Below, in pieces: positions 7,224 through 13,934 of a DNA stretch of 16,232 nt; positions within the stretch are counted from its first letter, which is position 1; each line of letters opens with the position of its first letter. A model generated the notes under the pieces. It had not been told where the DNA came from, made no database searches, and was given only the letters and a program-made list of their open reading frames with translations. The stretch is from an uncultured Blautia sp. (GTDB taxonomy: Bacteria; Bacillota; Clostridia; Lachnospirales; Lachnospiraceae): contig URMH01000055.1 of assembly GCA_900549015.1 (NCBI GenBank), forward strand, positions 1 through 16,232, written 5' to 3'. A program made the translations under genes and the position numbers.

Positions 7224-7283
7224 ATGTCTTTTGGCATATTCATTTTATCACTGCTGACATTCATTTACTTGATTTGTCACTGA
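7224..7283 (+). CDS. Candidate tiny hydrophobic toxin (holin-like / type I TA-like), possibly degenerate
   Basis: A 19-codon ORF (ATG 7224, TGA 7281) encodes the almost wholly hydrophobic peptide MSFGIFILSLLTFIYLICH, a single potential membrane helix. It ends 10 bp before a large bidirectional hairpin, and a strongly promoted RNA runs convergently through that hairpin. This matches the plan of Gram-positive type I toxin-antitoxin modules such as Fst/par and TxpA/RatA, and of the short 'putative holin-like toxin' genes of Firmicutes, where a membrane peptide is silenced by a 3'-overlapping antisense RNA. Odd points: no clear ribosome-binding site, only a weak promoter candidate (TATAAG at 7204-7209), and no lysine-rich tail after the helix. 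The frame is open a further five codons upstream (from 7209) without a start codon. It may be a decayed toxin or a chance ORF. Hydrophobicity and context are seen; toxicity is inference. Confidence 0.5.
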   Translation: MSFGIFILSLLTFIYLICH

Positions 7284-7293
7284 TATTTTAAAG

Positions 7294-7346
7294 CATAGAA
7301 AAACCACCCTCATAACTTTGACCGGTTAAGGGTGGCATTTTCTATG
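7294..7346. terminator. Large bidirectional hairpin shared by candidate toxin mRNA and antisense RNA
   Basis: Inverted repeats CATAGAAAA (7294-7302) / TTTTCTATG (7338-7346) and CCACCCT (7304-7310) / AGGGTGG (7329-7335) form a 16-bp two-part stem with an 18-nt loop. On the minus strand the GC-rich stem is followed directly by TTTTTCT, a good terminator. On the plus strand the U-tract is interrupted (CATTTTCT), so it is weaker. Loop bases TTTGACC (7317-7323) are exactly complementary to GGTCAAA (7359-7365) just outside the hairpin. Confidence 0.85.
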
Positions 7347-7390
7347 TCGTCATTTCGAGGTCAAACCACCTTGTGGGCAGTTGTTCCTTC
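7294..7390 (-). ncRNA. Candidate antisense antitoxin RNA (~95 nt)
   Basis: A consensus promoter at 7397-7425 points leftward into a region with no protein gene on that strand before the terminator hairpin. Predicted start is near 7390 and the predicted end is in the U-tract near 7297-7299. The RNA would begin GGAAGGAACAACUGCCC, fold a small 5' hairpin (CCAC-AAG-GUGG, plus-strand 7366-7376), and end with the shared terminator. Its 3' half is fully antisense to the 3' end of the candidate toxin transcript. Its terminator loop carries GGUCAAA, which can kiss the toxin mRNA loop UUUGACC, and its own 5' arm repeats UUUGACC. Expression is inferred from promoter plus terminator only. Confidence 0.65.
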
Positions 7391-7396
7391 CCTTAT

Positions 7397-7425
7397 ATTA
7401 TAGTTCAGCATTTAAAACTTTGCAA
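7397..7425 (-). promoter_or_regulatory. Strong promoter of the candidate antisense RNA
   Basis: On the minus strand, TTGCAA (-35, 7420-7425), a 17-bp spacer and perfect TATAAT (-10, 7397-7402). It lies just past the stop codon of the phospholipase D-like gene and fires away from it, so it cannot serve that gene. The only thing downstream is the hairpin region. Confidence 0.8.
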
Positions 7426-7438
7426 TATATTTTTTATT

Positions 7439-8887
7439 CTACGCCAGATACCTTACCGGCTGCAGCACAACTCCCAGAACTCTCAGAATTACTTCTTTTA
7501 TGAAAGGAATTTCCTGCACTGTCACGCCTTCGGGAACCTCATAACTTTTCTCATCGAGAACCTTTCTGCATTTCTCATGGAACACATTCATATGCCCTTC
7601 CAGTTCCTTACAAAATTCCTCTCCGTGAATTGCCAGCATAAGCTCTGTATCCATATAGGTGCTTCTCATATCAAGATTATACGAACCGATAATCGCCATA
7701 TTATTATCTATAAGAACAGATTTTCCATGAGTGGAATCCCCTCCGTCAAACTCATACAGCTCTACACCAGTCTCTATAATGTCTTTTTTATGGATCCGGT
7801 AATCGCTGGACGCCACAATATTGTCTCCGTTTTCCACAGAATTAATTACCATTTTAAAATCATCCACATTTTCTGCAATATCCTTCATTCCTTCTTCCAT
7901 TGGAGTATCCAGAACTGCATATGGTGTGTGAAGCACAACACGCTCTTTTGCATTCAGCATAAGATTTTTGAGCGTATCCCACACATAAGGTTTTTTTCCG
8001 TAAATATGTGTTTCGCCTGAGATCAGAGTAGCTTTTTTTATAGGAACGGTATGCTCCTCGTAGGAATACGGCTCATAAGCCTGCGGATATTTTTCCTGAA
8101 CCTTATCCCACTTCTTTTCCATCTTCTCAACTGTCTCGCGTACCTTCTTTTTCTCGTAAATGCTTTCTTTGTCATGGAAAACCTTCATATATGGACCGTC
8201 CCATATACTGCGAAAATACGCTTCCACCTGCGAAATCACACTTTTTTCGGCTCCTTTTTTATAATCTGTATTATAAATCAAAACCTCTCTGTCGTAGCTT
8301 CTTGATTTTGTATCATACCCGCCAAGAAAATACCGGAACGTATTTCTTCCTCCCAGAAGCAGCGTCTTATCATCGCTTATCACATATTTATCGTGCATAC
8401 GCCCGTGGAATGTCCACGGTTTCAGAGGATTGGGGGAATTGTAAATTCGGATTTCTATATTCGGGTGTCCGGAAAGCGCATAGAAAAACGGATTTCCCTC
8501 CATACGGATCAGACCGCTGACACCGTCTACCATAATCTGAATCTGGATTCCTCTTTCCGCTGCCTCATAAAGAGCTGCCGCCAGATCCCAGGTACTCTTA
8601 TCCTCACGGAAATCAAAAGTTGATAAAATCACCCTCTCTTCCGCCTCTTTTATCATTCGGAGTCTTAAATCCAGAGCCTCTGCATTTTCCTCCACAACGT
8701 GCGCTCTGTCCACACATTTTTCATTTCCGGACGCATAAAAATCTTCCTTATGGAAAAGATTCTCTTCCGGTCCAATCTTTTTCTGGACTGCAAAAGGTGC
8801 CAGCATTCCTATAATTAAATAAAGAAGGATTGCCAGTACAATACAAAGCTTCCAGTGTCTTTTCAAAAAAATCCGGACTGCATTCAT
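7439..8887 (-). CDS. Phospholipase D superfamily protein, cardiolipin synthase-like, membrane-anchored
   Basis: A 482-aa protein with one N-terminal membrane helix (about 13-34) preceded by Arg/Lys, followed by two PLD domains. HKD motif 1 is H165-x-K167-x4-D172 within HDKYVISDD, followed by GGRN; motif 2 is H387-x-K389-x4-D394 within HGKSVLID, followed by GSYNLD. Two intact HKD motifs indicate an active phosphatidyltransferase or phosphodiesterase. Cardiolipin synthase activity (two phosphatidylglycerol to cardiolipin plus glycerol) is the likeliest reading, but the sequence departs from classical Cls: a single TM instead of two, and a Lys/Glu-rich insert at about 240-285 between the domains. 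ATG 8885-8887 has AGGAGG six bases upstream. The promoter is divergent from that of the marR-ABC operon. Substrate is unproven; a lipid or surface-polymer target is likely. Confidence 0.88.
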   Translation of the reverse strand: MNAVRIFLKRHWKLCIVLAILLYLIIGMLAPFAVQKKIGPEENLFHKEDFYASGNEKCVDRAHVVEENAEALDLRLRMIKEAEERVILSTFDFREDKSTWDLAAALYEAAERGIQIQIMVDGVSGLIRMEGNPFFYALSGHPNIEIRIYNSPNPLKPWTFHGRMHDKYVISDDKTLLLGGRNTFRYFLGGYDTKSRSYDREVLIYNTDYKKGAEKSVISQVEAYFRSIWDGPYMKVFHDKESIYEKKKVRETVEKMEKKWDKVQEKYPQAYEPYSYEEHTVPIKKATLISGETHIYGKKPYVWDTLKNLMLNAKERVVLHTPYAVLDTPMEEGMKDIAENVDDFKMVINSVENGDNIVASSDYRIHKKDIIETGVELYEFDGGDSTHGKSVLIDNNMAIIGSYNLDMRSTYMDTELMLAIHGEEFCKELEGHMNVFHEKCRKVLDEKSYEVPEGVTVQEIPFIKEVILRVLGVVLQPVRYLA

Positions 8888-8919
8888 GCTGTTCCTCCTG
8901 TTCCCGTCATTTGATTATT

Positions 8920-8934
8920 AGGGTACTATACCCT
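8920..8934. promoter_or_regulatory. 15-bp palindrome over the -10 of the phospholipase D-like gene
   Basis: AGGGTA-CTA-TACCCT is a perfect dyad (6-bp arms) lying across the minus-strand -10 hexamer (8925-8930). The position suits a repressor operator. The cognate regulator is unknown; the divergent MarR protein is one candidate. Confidence 0.45.
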
Positions 8935-8953
8935 TTCTGCATAAGAATGTCAA
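8925..8953 (-). promoter_or_regulatory. Sigma-A promoter of the phospholipase D-like gene
   Basis: On the minus strand, perfect TTGACA (-35, 8948-8953), 17-bp spacer, TATAGT (-10, 8925-8930), about 38 bp upstream of the start codon. Confidence 0.88.
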
Positions 8954-8981
8954 CAACTTTCCGTTGCTGTCGAAAAAAGAA

Positions 8982-9010
8982 TTGACATATAAATTTCTCT
9001 GCCGTATAAT
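8982..9010 (+). promoter_or_regulatory. Sigma-A promoter of the marR-ABC exporter operon
   Basis: Perfect TTGACA (8982-8987), 17-bp spacer, perfect TATAAT (9005-9010). The -35 boxes of the two divergent promoters are only 28 bp apart, so one bound protein could affect both. Confidence 0.92.
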
Positions 9011-9042
9011 TGCTTCGCAACCTAACAGTTTGTTTCCTAACA
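9010..9042 (+). promoter_or_regulatory. Candidate MarR operator sites in the marR leader
   Basis: Directly after the -10 lie a small dyad TTGC-TTC-GCAA (9010-9020), a direct repeat CCTAACA (9021-9027 and 9036-9042, starts 15 bp apart) and a dyad AACA-GTT-TGTT (9024-9034). All sit at or just after the expected start site, where an autorepressor would bind. Which element is the operator cannot be told from one sequence. Confidence 0.4.
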
Positions 9043-9060
9043 ATATAAAAAGGAGGAGCC

Positions 9061-9531
9061 ATGCCCCCTAGAACACGCATTGGATATGAAATCCACACAC
9101 TGGACCATACTATCGGCAAACTGATTTTTGCATTAAAGGCAAATCTCGGAAAAGATTCCGATCTTACCCAGATGCAGGGCTGGATCATCGGTTATCTGTA
9201 TGAACATACAGGAGAAGATATTTTCCAGAAGGACATTGAAGCCCACTTCTGTATCGCCCGCTCCACCGCCACCGGAATTTTAAAGCTTATGGAGAAAAAA
9301 GGGTATCTGACACGGGAATCTTCCCCTGATGACAGGCGTCTGAAACGTCTCATTCTTACAGAAAAAGCCGCTGCTCTTCAAAAGGCTACTATGGTCCATA
9401 TCGGAGAAATGGAAAAAATGCTGATCGCCGGCATTTCTCCCGATGATTTAGAATGCTTCTGCCGCGTTCTCGCACAAATACGGAACAACGCAGAATCCGG
9501 CACAGCCGCTTTTGTAAAAAGCGAACCTTAA
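9061..9531 (+). CDS. MarR-family transcriptional regulator
   Basis: A 156-aa winged helix-turn-helix dimer, probably a repressor of its own operon and the exporter genes behind it. An N-terminal dimerization helix (RIGYEIHTLDHTIGKLIFALKANL, about 6-29) is followed by the DNA-binding domain: FQKDIEAHFCIARSTATGILKLMEKKGYL, then the wing with the hallmark SPDDRRLKRLILTEKA (about 86-101). C-terminal helices complete the dimer interface. ATG 9061 has AAAGGAGGAG immediately upstream. The stop is 29 bp from the first ABC gene. MarR proteins in this position usually respond to an exported or toxic small molecule that relieves repression; the ligand is unknown. No Cys pattern diagnostic of OhrR-type peroxide sensing is evident. 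Confidence 0.9.
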   Translation: MPPRTRIGYEIHTLDHTIGKLIFALKANLGKDSDLTQMQGWIIGYLYEHTGEDIFQKDIEAHFCIARSTATGILKLMEKKGYLTRESSPDDRRLKRLILTEKAAALQKATMVHIGEMEKMLIAGISPDDLECFCRVLAQIRNNAESGTAAFVKSEP

Positions 9532-9560
9532 CAGAAACTGAAAACAGAAAGGAGAATTTT

Positions 9561-11318
9561 ATGCTTAAAACACTTCTTGCCCAGGTCAGAGAATTTAAAA
9601 AAGCATCTTTCCTGACCCCTTTCTTTATGATCCTCGAGGTTCTTTTCGAGACACTCATTCCTCTTGTCATGGCTTCCATTATTGACAAGGGTGTAGAAAC
9701 AGGGGACATTGGGCACATTTACCGCATGGGAGCACTCATGGGCGTACTTGCACTGATGGGACTTTACACCGGAGTCATGGGCGGAAAATACGGCGCAAAA
9801 GCCTCCACAGGTTTTGCCCGCAACTTGCGAAAAGCCATGTACACCAATATTCAGACCTACTCTTTTTCCAATATTGACAAGTACAGCACTGCCGGTCTGA
9901 TCACCCGTCTTACAACAGACGTTACAAACCTTCAAAATGCCTACCAGATGATTCTGCGTATGTGCACCCGCGCTCCGGCAAGCCTTATCTGTGCCATGAC
10001 TATGGCATTTTTAATCAACGCAAAGCTTGCCAGCATTTATCTTGTTGCCATTATTTTCCTTGGATTTTTCCTTTTTATGATTCTTCGAAAAGCAAGCAAA
10101 TGCTTCCAGGAAGTATTCCAGAAATACGATGACTTAAACGCCGGAATCCAGGAAAATATAAGCGCTGTCCGCGTTGTAAAAGCCTATGTAAGAGAGGATT
10201 ATGAAACCTCCAAATTCCAAAAAGCCTGCAACCGGGTTTACGAGCTTTTTGTAAAAGCGGAAAAACTCGTTGTTATGAACATGCCTCTTATGCAGTTTAC
10301 TGTATATTCCTGTATCCTTGGCATAAGCTGGCTTGGCGCCAAAATGATCGTAGGCGGAAACCTTACGACAGGAGAGCTTATGAGTCTTCTTACATATTGT
10401 ATGAATATTCTTATGAGCCTTATGATGCTGTCTATGGTTTTCGTTATGGTAACTATGAGTATTGCAAGTGCAAGACGTGTGGCTGAGGTCATCAATGAAA
10501 AGCCGGACCTTGCAGATCCTGAAAATCCTGTTACGGAAGTTCCTGACGGAAGCATTGTCTTTGACCATGTAGATTTCAGCTACAAAAAAGACAGCGCAGA
10601 GCCTGTATTAAAAGACATTAACCTTACGATTTCTTCCGGCGAGACGGTCGGTATCATCGGCGGAACAGGAAGCGCGAAATCAAGCCTTGTCAATCTTATC
10701 AGCCGACTTTACGACGTAACAGAAGGCTCTGTTAAGGTAGGCGGAATCGATGTGCGCGATTACCATATGGAATCTCTTCGAAACCAGGTAGCTGTGGTTC
10801 TTCAGAAAAACGTACTTTTTTCCGGAACCATTCTTGAAAATCTCCGCTGGGGAAATAAAAACGCCACGGAAGAAGAATGCCGTCATGCCTGCGAGCTTGC
10901 CTGCGCAGACGACTTTATCCAGCGTATGCCTCGCAAATATGAAACCTATATCGAGCAGGGTGGAACAAACGTATCCGGCGGTCAGAAGCAGCGTCTCTGT
11001 ATTGCCCGCGCGCTTCTGAAAAAGCCAAAAATCCTTATTCTCGACGACTCCACAAGCGCGGTAGATACTGCTACAGACGGAAGGATCCGAAAAGCATTTG
11101 CAGAAGAAATCCCAAATACAACGAAGCTGATTATCGCACAGCGAATTTCCAGTATCCAGAATGCAGACCGTATTATTGTGATGGATAACGGAAAAATAAA
11201 CGGTTTCGGCACACATGAAGAGCTTCTCCGGACAAACGCCATTTATCAGGACGTTTATTATTCCCAGACAAAAGGCGGCGGAGATTTTGATGAAAACAAA
11301 GGAGGTGCGGACGCATGA
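9561..11318 (+). CDS. ABC exporter half-transporter with degenerate ATP site (heterodimer subunit 1)
   Basis: Type IV ABC exporter subunit of 585 aa: six-helix membrane domain (about 15-310) plus nucleotide-binding domain (about 335-575). ATG 9561 is chosen because AAAGGAG lies 6 bp upstream and the family starts here; the frame extends further up only through marR. NBD motifs: Walker A GGTGSAKSS (G367-S375) with Ala in place of the usual Gly before Lys; signature VSGGQ (471-475), canonical; Walker B LILDDSTSAVD with Asp496 where the catalytic Glu should be; and IIAQRIS with Gln527 replacing the switch His. These changes mark the non-catalytic Walker site of heterodimeric exporters such as TM287/288 and BmrC/D. 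The partner is the next gene, overlapping by 4 bp. Substrate is probably a drug or other amphiphile, by analogy only. Confidence 0.93.
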   Translation: MLKTLLAQVREFKKASFLTPFFMILEVLFETLIPLVMASIIDKGVETGDIGHIYRMGALMGVLALMGLYTGVMGGKYGAKASTGFARNLRKAMYTNIQTYSFSNIDKYSTAGLITRLTTDVTNLQNAYQMILRMCTRAPASLICAMTMAFLINAKLASIYLVAIIFLGFFLFMILRKASKCFQEVFQKYDDLNAGIQENISAVRVVKAYVREDYETSKFQKACNRVYELFVKAEKLVVMNMPLMQFTVYSCILGISWLGAKMIVGGNLTTGELMSLLTYCMNILMSLMMLSMVFVMVTMSIASARRVAEVINEKPDLADPENPVTEVPDGSIVFDHVDFSYKKDSAEPVLKDINLTISSGETVGIIGGTGSAKSSLVNLISRLYDVTEGSVKVGGIDVRDYHMESLRNQVAVVLQKNVLFSGTILENLRWGNKNATEEECRHACELACADDFIQRMPRKYETYIEQGGTNVSGGQKQRLCIARALLKKPKILILDDSTSAVDTATDGRIRKAFAEEIPNTTKLIIAQRISSIQNADRIIVMDNGKINGFGTHEELLRTNAIYQDVYYSQTKGGGDFDENKGGADA

Positions 11319-13192
11319 GCAGAAAACAGCATATACATGGACCAAAAGTAGAAAATCCCGGCGAAATGCTTGGCCGCCTTCTTGGCTATATTATGAAGAA
11401 ATATAAATTTCATATTGCAGCAGTTGTGATTTTTATTTTTGTGAGCGTTCTCGCCAATGTGCAGGGAACTATGTTTACAAAAACCCTCATCGACCAGTAT
11501 ATTCTTCCCCTTTTACAGGCGGAAACACCGGATTTTACTCCACTGGCGCTGGCCATTGGAAAGGTTGCCTGCTTTTATGCCATCGGCGTAGGATCCACTT
11601 ATGCCTATAACCGCATTATGATTTATGTAAGTCAGGGAACCCTTCGCAATCTTCGAAACGATATGTTTGCCCGTATGGAAACACTTCCTGTTAAATACTT
11701 TGACACGCACCCTCACGGCGATATTATGTCCATCTACACAAACGACATCGATACCCTCCGCCAGATGATCAGTCAGAGTATGCCACAGATGCTTTCCAGC
11801 GTCATCACCATTATAAGCGTACTTATCAGTATGATCATTCTGAATATCCCGCTGACTGTACTCACACTTGTAATGGTATTTGTCATGCTTTCCGTAAGCC
11901 GCCGTCTCGCTGCACAAAGTGGAAAATACTTCCTGGAGCAGCAGCAGAATCTCGGAAAAGTCAACGGCTATATCGAAGAGATGATGGAAGGACAGAAGGT
12001 TGTAAAAGTATTCTGCCATGAAGAAGACAGCCTGGAAAAATTTAACGAGTTAAACGACGCGCTCTTTGAAAGCGCAGATAATGCCAATAAATTTGCAAAT
12101 ATCCTGATGCCGACCGTAGCCCAGCTTGGAAATGTAAGCTATGTATTATGCGCGATTTTCGGCGGCATTCTCGCCATCAACGGCTTCGGCGGATTTACTC
12201 TTGGCGGACTTGCAAGCTTCCTCACTTTCAACAAAAGCTTCAATATGCCGATCAACCAGGTAAGCCAGCAGTTTAACAGCATTGTCATGGCACTTGCAGG
12301 CGCGAAACGAATCTTTGACCTTCTGGACGAAAAACCGGAAGTAGACGAAGGCTATGTAACACTTGTAAATGTAAAAGAAGAAAACGGAACACTCAAAGAA
12401 TCTGAAAAACGCACAGGCCGCTGGGCATGGAAGCATTACCATAAAGCAGACAATACAACCGATTACATTGAGTTGAAAGGCGATATGGTACTGGACGGCG
12501 TTGACTTTGGATACAATCCTGACAAAATTGTTCTCCACGATGTAAAAATGTACGCAACACCAGGACAGAAAATTGCCTTTGTCGGCTCCACAGGGGCAGG
12601 AAAAACAACGATCACCAACCTTCTGAACCGTTTTTATGACATTCAGGACGGAAAAATCCGCTATGACGGCATCAATGTAAATAAAATTAAAAAAGCGGAT
12701 CTGCGCCGCTCTATGGGAATCGTTCTTCAGGATACCAACCTCTTCACAGCTACTGTTATGGAAAATATCCGCTACGGAAAGCTGGACGCAACAGATGAAG
12801 AAGTCATTGCAGCAGCAAAGCTTGCAAATGCAGACGGCTTTATCCGCCGCCTTCCGGACGGCTACAACACCATGCTTCACGGAAACGGCTCCAATTTAAG
12901 CCAGGGACAGCGCCAGCTCCTCTCCATTGCAAGAGCCGCTGTTGCAGACCCGCCTGTTCTGATCCTCGACGAGGCAACCAGCTCCATCGACACGCGAACA
13001 GAAAAACTGGTGCAGGACGGTATGGACAAATTGATGGAAGGAAGAACTACCTTTGTCATCGCCCACCGCCTCTCTACCGTGCGAAACAGCGACTGTATCA
13101 TGGTTCTGGAGCAGGGACGCATTATCGAGCGCGGCTCTCATGATGAACTTATTGCCCAGAAGGGTAAATATTATCAGCTTTATAATGGGTAA
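11315..13192 (+). CDS. ABC exporter half-transporter, catalytic partner (heterodimer subunit 2)
   Basis: A 625-aa ABC exporter half with an N-terminal soluble stretch, six membrane helices (from about 28 to 325) and an NBD (about 385-620). Its NBD is canonical on its own side: Walker A GSTGAGKTT (G424-T432), Walker B LILDEATSS with catalytic E553, and IAHRLST with H584. Its signature is LSQGQ (528-532) instead of LSGGQ. Since each ATP site joins one subunit's Walker A/B with the other's signature, this partner's Walker motifs plus subunit 1's VSGGQ form the active site, and its LSQGQ completes the degenerate one. A charged insert (about 350-385, rich in Lys/Glu, with RTGRWAWKHYHKAD) precedes the NBD, as in clostridial YfiC-like exporters. 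ATG overlaps the upstream TGA (ATGA), with GGAGGTG as RBS, implying translational coupling. Confidence 0.94.
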   Translation: MSRKQHIHGPKVENPGEMLGRLLGYIMKKYKFHIAAVVIFIFVSVLANVQGTMFTKTLIDQYILPLLQAETPDFTPLALAIGKVACFYAIGVGSTYAYNRIMIYVSQGTLRNLRNDMFARMETLPVKYFDTHPHGDIMSIYTNDIDTLRQMISQSMPQMLSSVITIISVLISMIILNIPLTVLTLVMVFVMLSVSRRLAAQSGKYFLEQQQNLGKVNGYIEEMMEGQKVVKVFCHEEDSLEKFNELNDALFESADNANKFANILMPTVAQLGNVSYVLCAIFGGILAINGFGGFTLGGLASFLTFNKSFNMPINQVSQQFNSIVMALAGAKRIFDLLDEKPEVDEGYVTLVNVKEENGTLKESEKRTGRWAWKHYHKADNTTDYIELKGDMVLDGVDFGYNPDKIVLHDVKMYATPGQKIAFVGSTGAGKTTITNLLNRFYDIQDGKIRYDGINVNKIKKADLRRSMGIVLQDTNLFTATVMENIRYGKLDATDEEVIAAAKLANADGFIRRLPDGYNTMLHGNGSNLSQGQRQLLSIARAAVADPPVLILDEATSSIDTRTEKLVQDGMDKLMEGRTTFVIAHRLSTVRNSDCIMVLEQGRIIERGSHDELIAQKGKYYQLYNG

Positions 13193-13204
13193 CCTCTCAC
13201 TATT

Positions 13205-13241
13205 AAAAAATCAGGCAGATGCGGCTGCATCTGCCTGGTTT
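13205..13241. terminator. Intrinsic terminator between ABC operon and acetyltransferase gene
   Basis: A perfect 11-bp stem CAGGCAGATGC (13212-13222) / GCATCTGCCTG (13227-13237) has a GGCT loop. The left flank is a run of A (13205-13210), giving a strong U-tract for the minus-strand transcript. The right flank GTTTC is a weak U-tract for the ABC operon. Confidence 0.85.
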
Positions 13242-13264
13242 CAAATTATAGGCAAAATATCATC

Positions 13265-13894
13265 TTACAAAACGGTGTCTTTCTGAATACTTTCCCAGTC
13301 TATTTTTCTGTTTTTAAAATAATATTCTCTGTCTCTTTCTCCTATTTCACGGAGCACCCTGCATGGATTTCCGACTGCGACTACATTTTCCGGAATATCC
13401 TTTGTCACAACGCTTCCTGCGCCGATTACCGTATTATCTCCTATAGTGATCCCCGGCAAAATAACAGAGCCAGCTCCTATCCAGCAGTTTTTTCCAATGT
13501 GTACCGGCATATTGTACTGGTATCCTTTCTCCCGAAGCTCCGGTAAAATTGGATGCCCGGCGCTTGCAATCGTCACATTTGGTCCGATCATTGTGTAATC
13601 TCCCACATAAATATGGGTGTCGTCTACCATTGTCAGATTAAAATTAGCATATACATATTTTCCGAAATGTACGTGACCGCCGCCGAAATTAGAGTGAAGC
13701 GGCGGCTCAATATAGCAGCCCTCCCCAATCTCCGCAAACATTTCTTTCAGCATCTCTTCTCTTTTGTCCAGCTCTGTAGGACGTGTGGCATTAAAATCGT
13801 AAAGTCTGTCGATTTTTTTAAGCTGATCCTTCATAATAGAATCGTCCATTGGAAGATAAAGTTCCCCTGTGTGAAGTTTATCTCTCATACTCAT
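13265..13894 (-). CDS. Maltose/galactoside-type O-acetyltransferase (left-handed beta-helix)
   Basis: Acetyl-CoA-dependent sugar O-acetyltransferase of 209 aa, in the Maa/LacA/NodL group and of normal length. The N-terminal Mac domain (about 3-58: MRDKLHTGELYLPMDDSIMKDQLKKIDRLYDFNAT) is followed by hexapeptide repeats coiling into a left-handed beta-helix (about 60-185), e.g. IGKNCWIGAGSVILPGITIGDNTVIGAGSVVTKDIP. The catalytic His lies in SAGHPI (H114), matching the LacA active-site His. The acceptor sugar is not predictable, and these enzymes are often detoxifying or promiscuous. The first ATG (13892-13894) is chosen with AGAGGA upstream; a second ATG two codons later is possible. It lies 40 bp downstream of the sigma-like gene on the same strand with no promoter or terminator between, so it is likely co-transcribed. 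Confidence 0.92.
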   Translation of the reverse strand: MSMRDKLHTGELYLPMDDSIMKDQLKKIDRLYDFNATRPTELDKREEMLKEMFAEIGEGCYIEPPLHSNFGGGHVHFGKYVYANFNLTMVDDTHIYVGDYTMIGPNVTIASAGHPILPELREKGYQYNMPVHIGKNCWIGAGSVILPGITIGDNTVIGAGSVVTKDIPENVVAVGNPCRVLREIGERDREYYFKNRKIDWESIQKDTVL

Positions 13895-13934
13895 ATCGCT
13901 TTTCCTCTCTTTATAAAATCTAATCTCTATTCAC

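Noticed and set aside
7294..7376. Inverted repeats as a miniature transposable element (MITE)
   Set aside because: No flanking target-site duplication is evident, and the promoter-hairpin layout is better explained by convergent small RNAs. A mobile origin cannot be fully excluded.
7373..8020. 215-codon plus-strand ORF antisense to the PLD-like gene
   Set aside because: Shadow frame rich in His/Phe/Cys. The opposite strand carries both intact HKD motifs.
12146..12880. 244-codon minus-strand ORF inside ABC subunit 2
   Set aside because: Cys/Phe/Val-rich antisense shadow of a clear ABC transporter.
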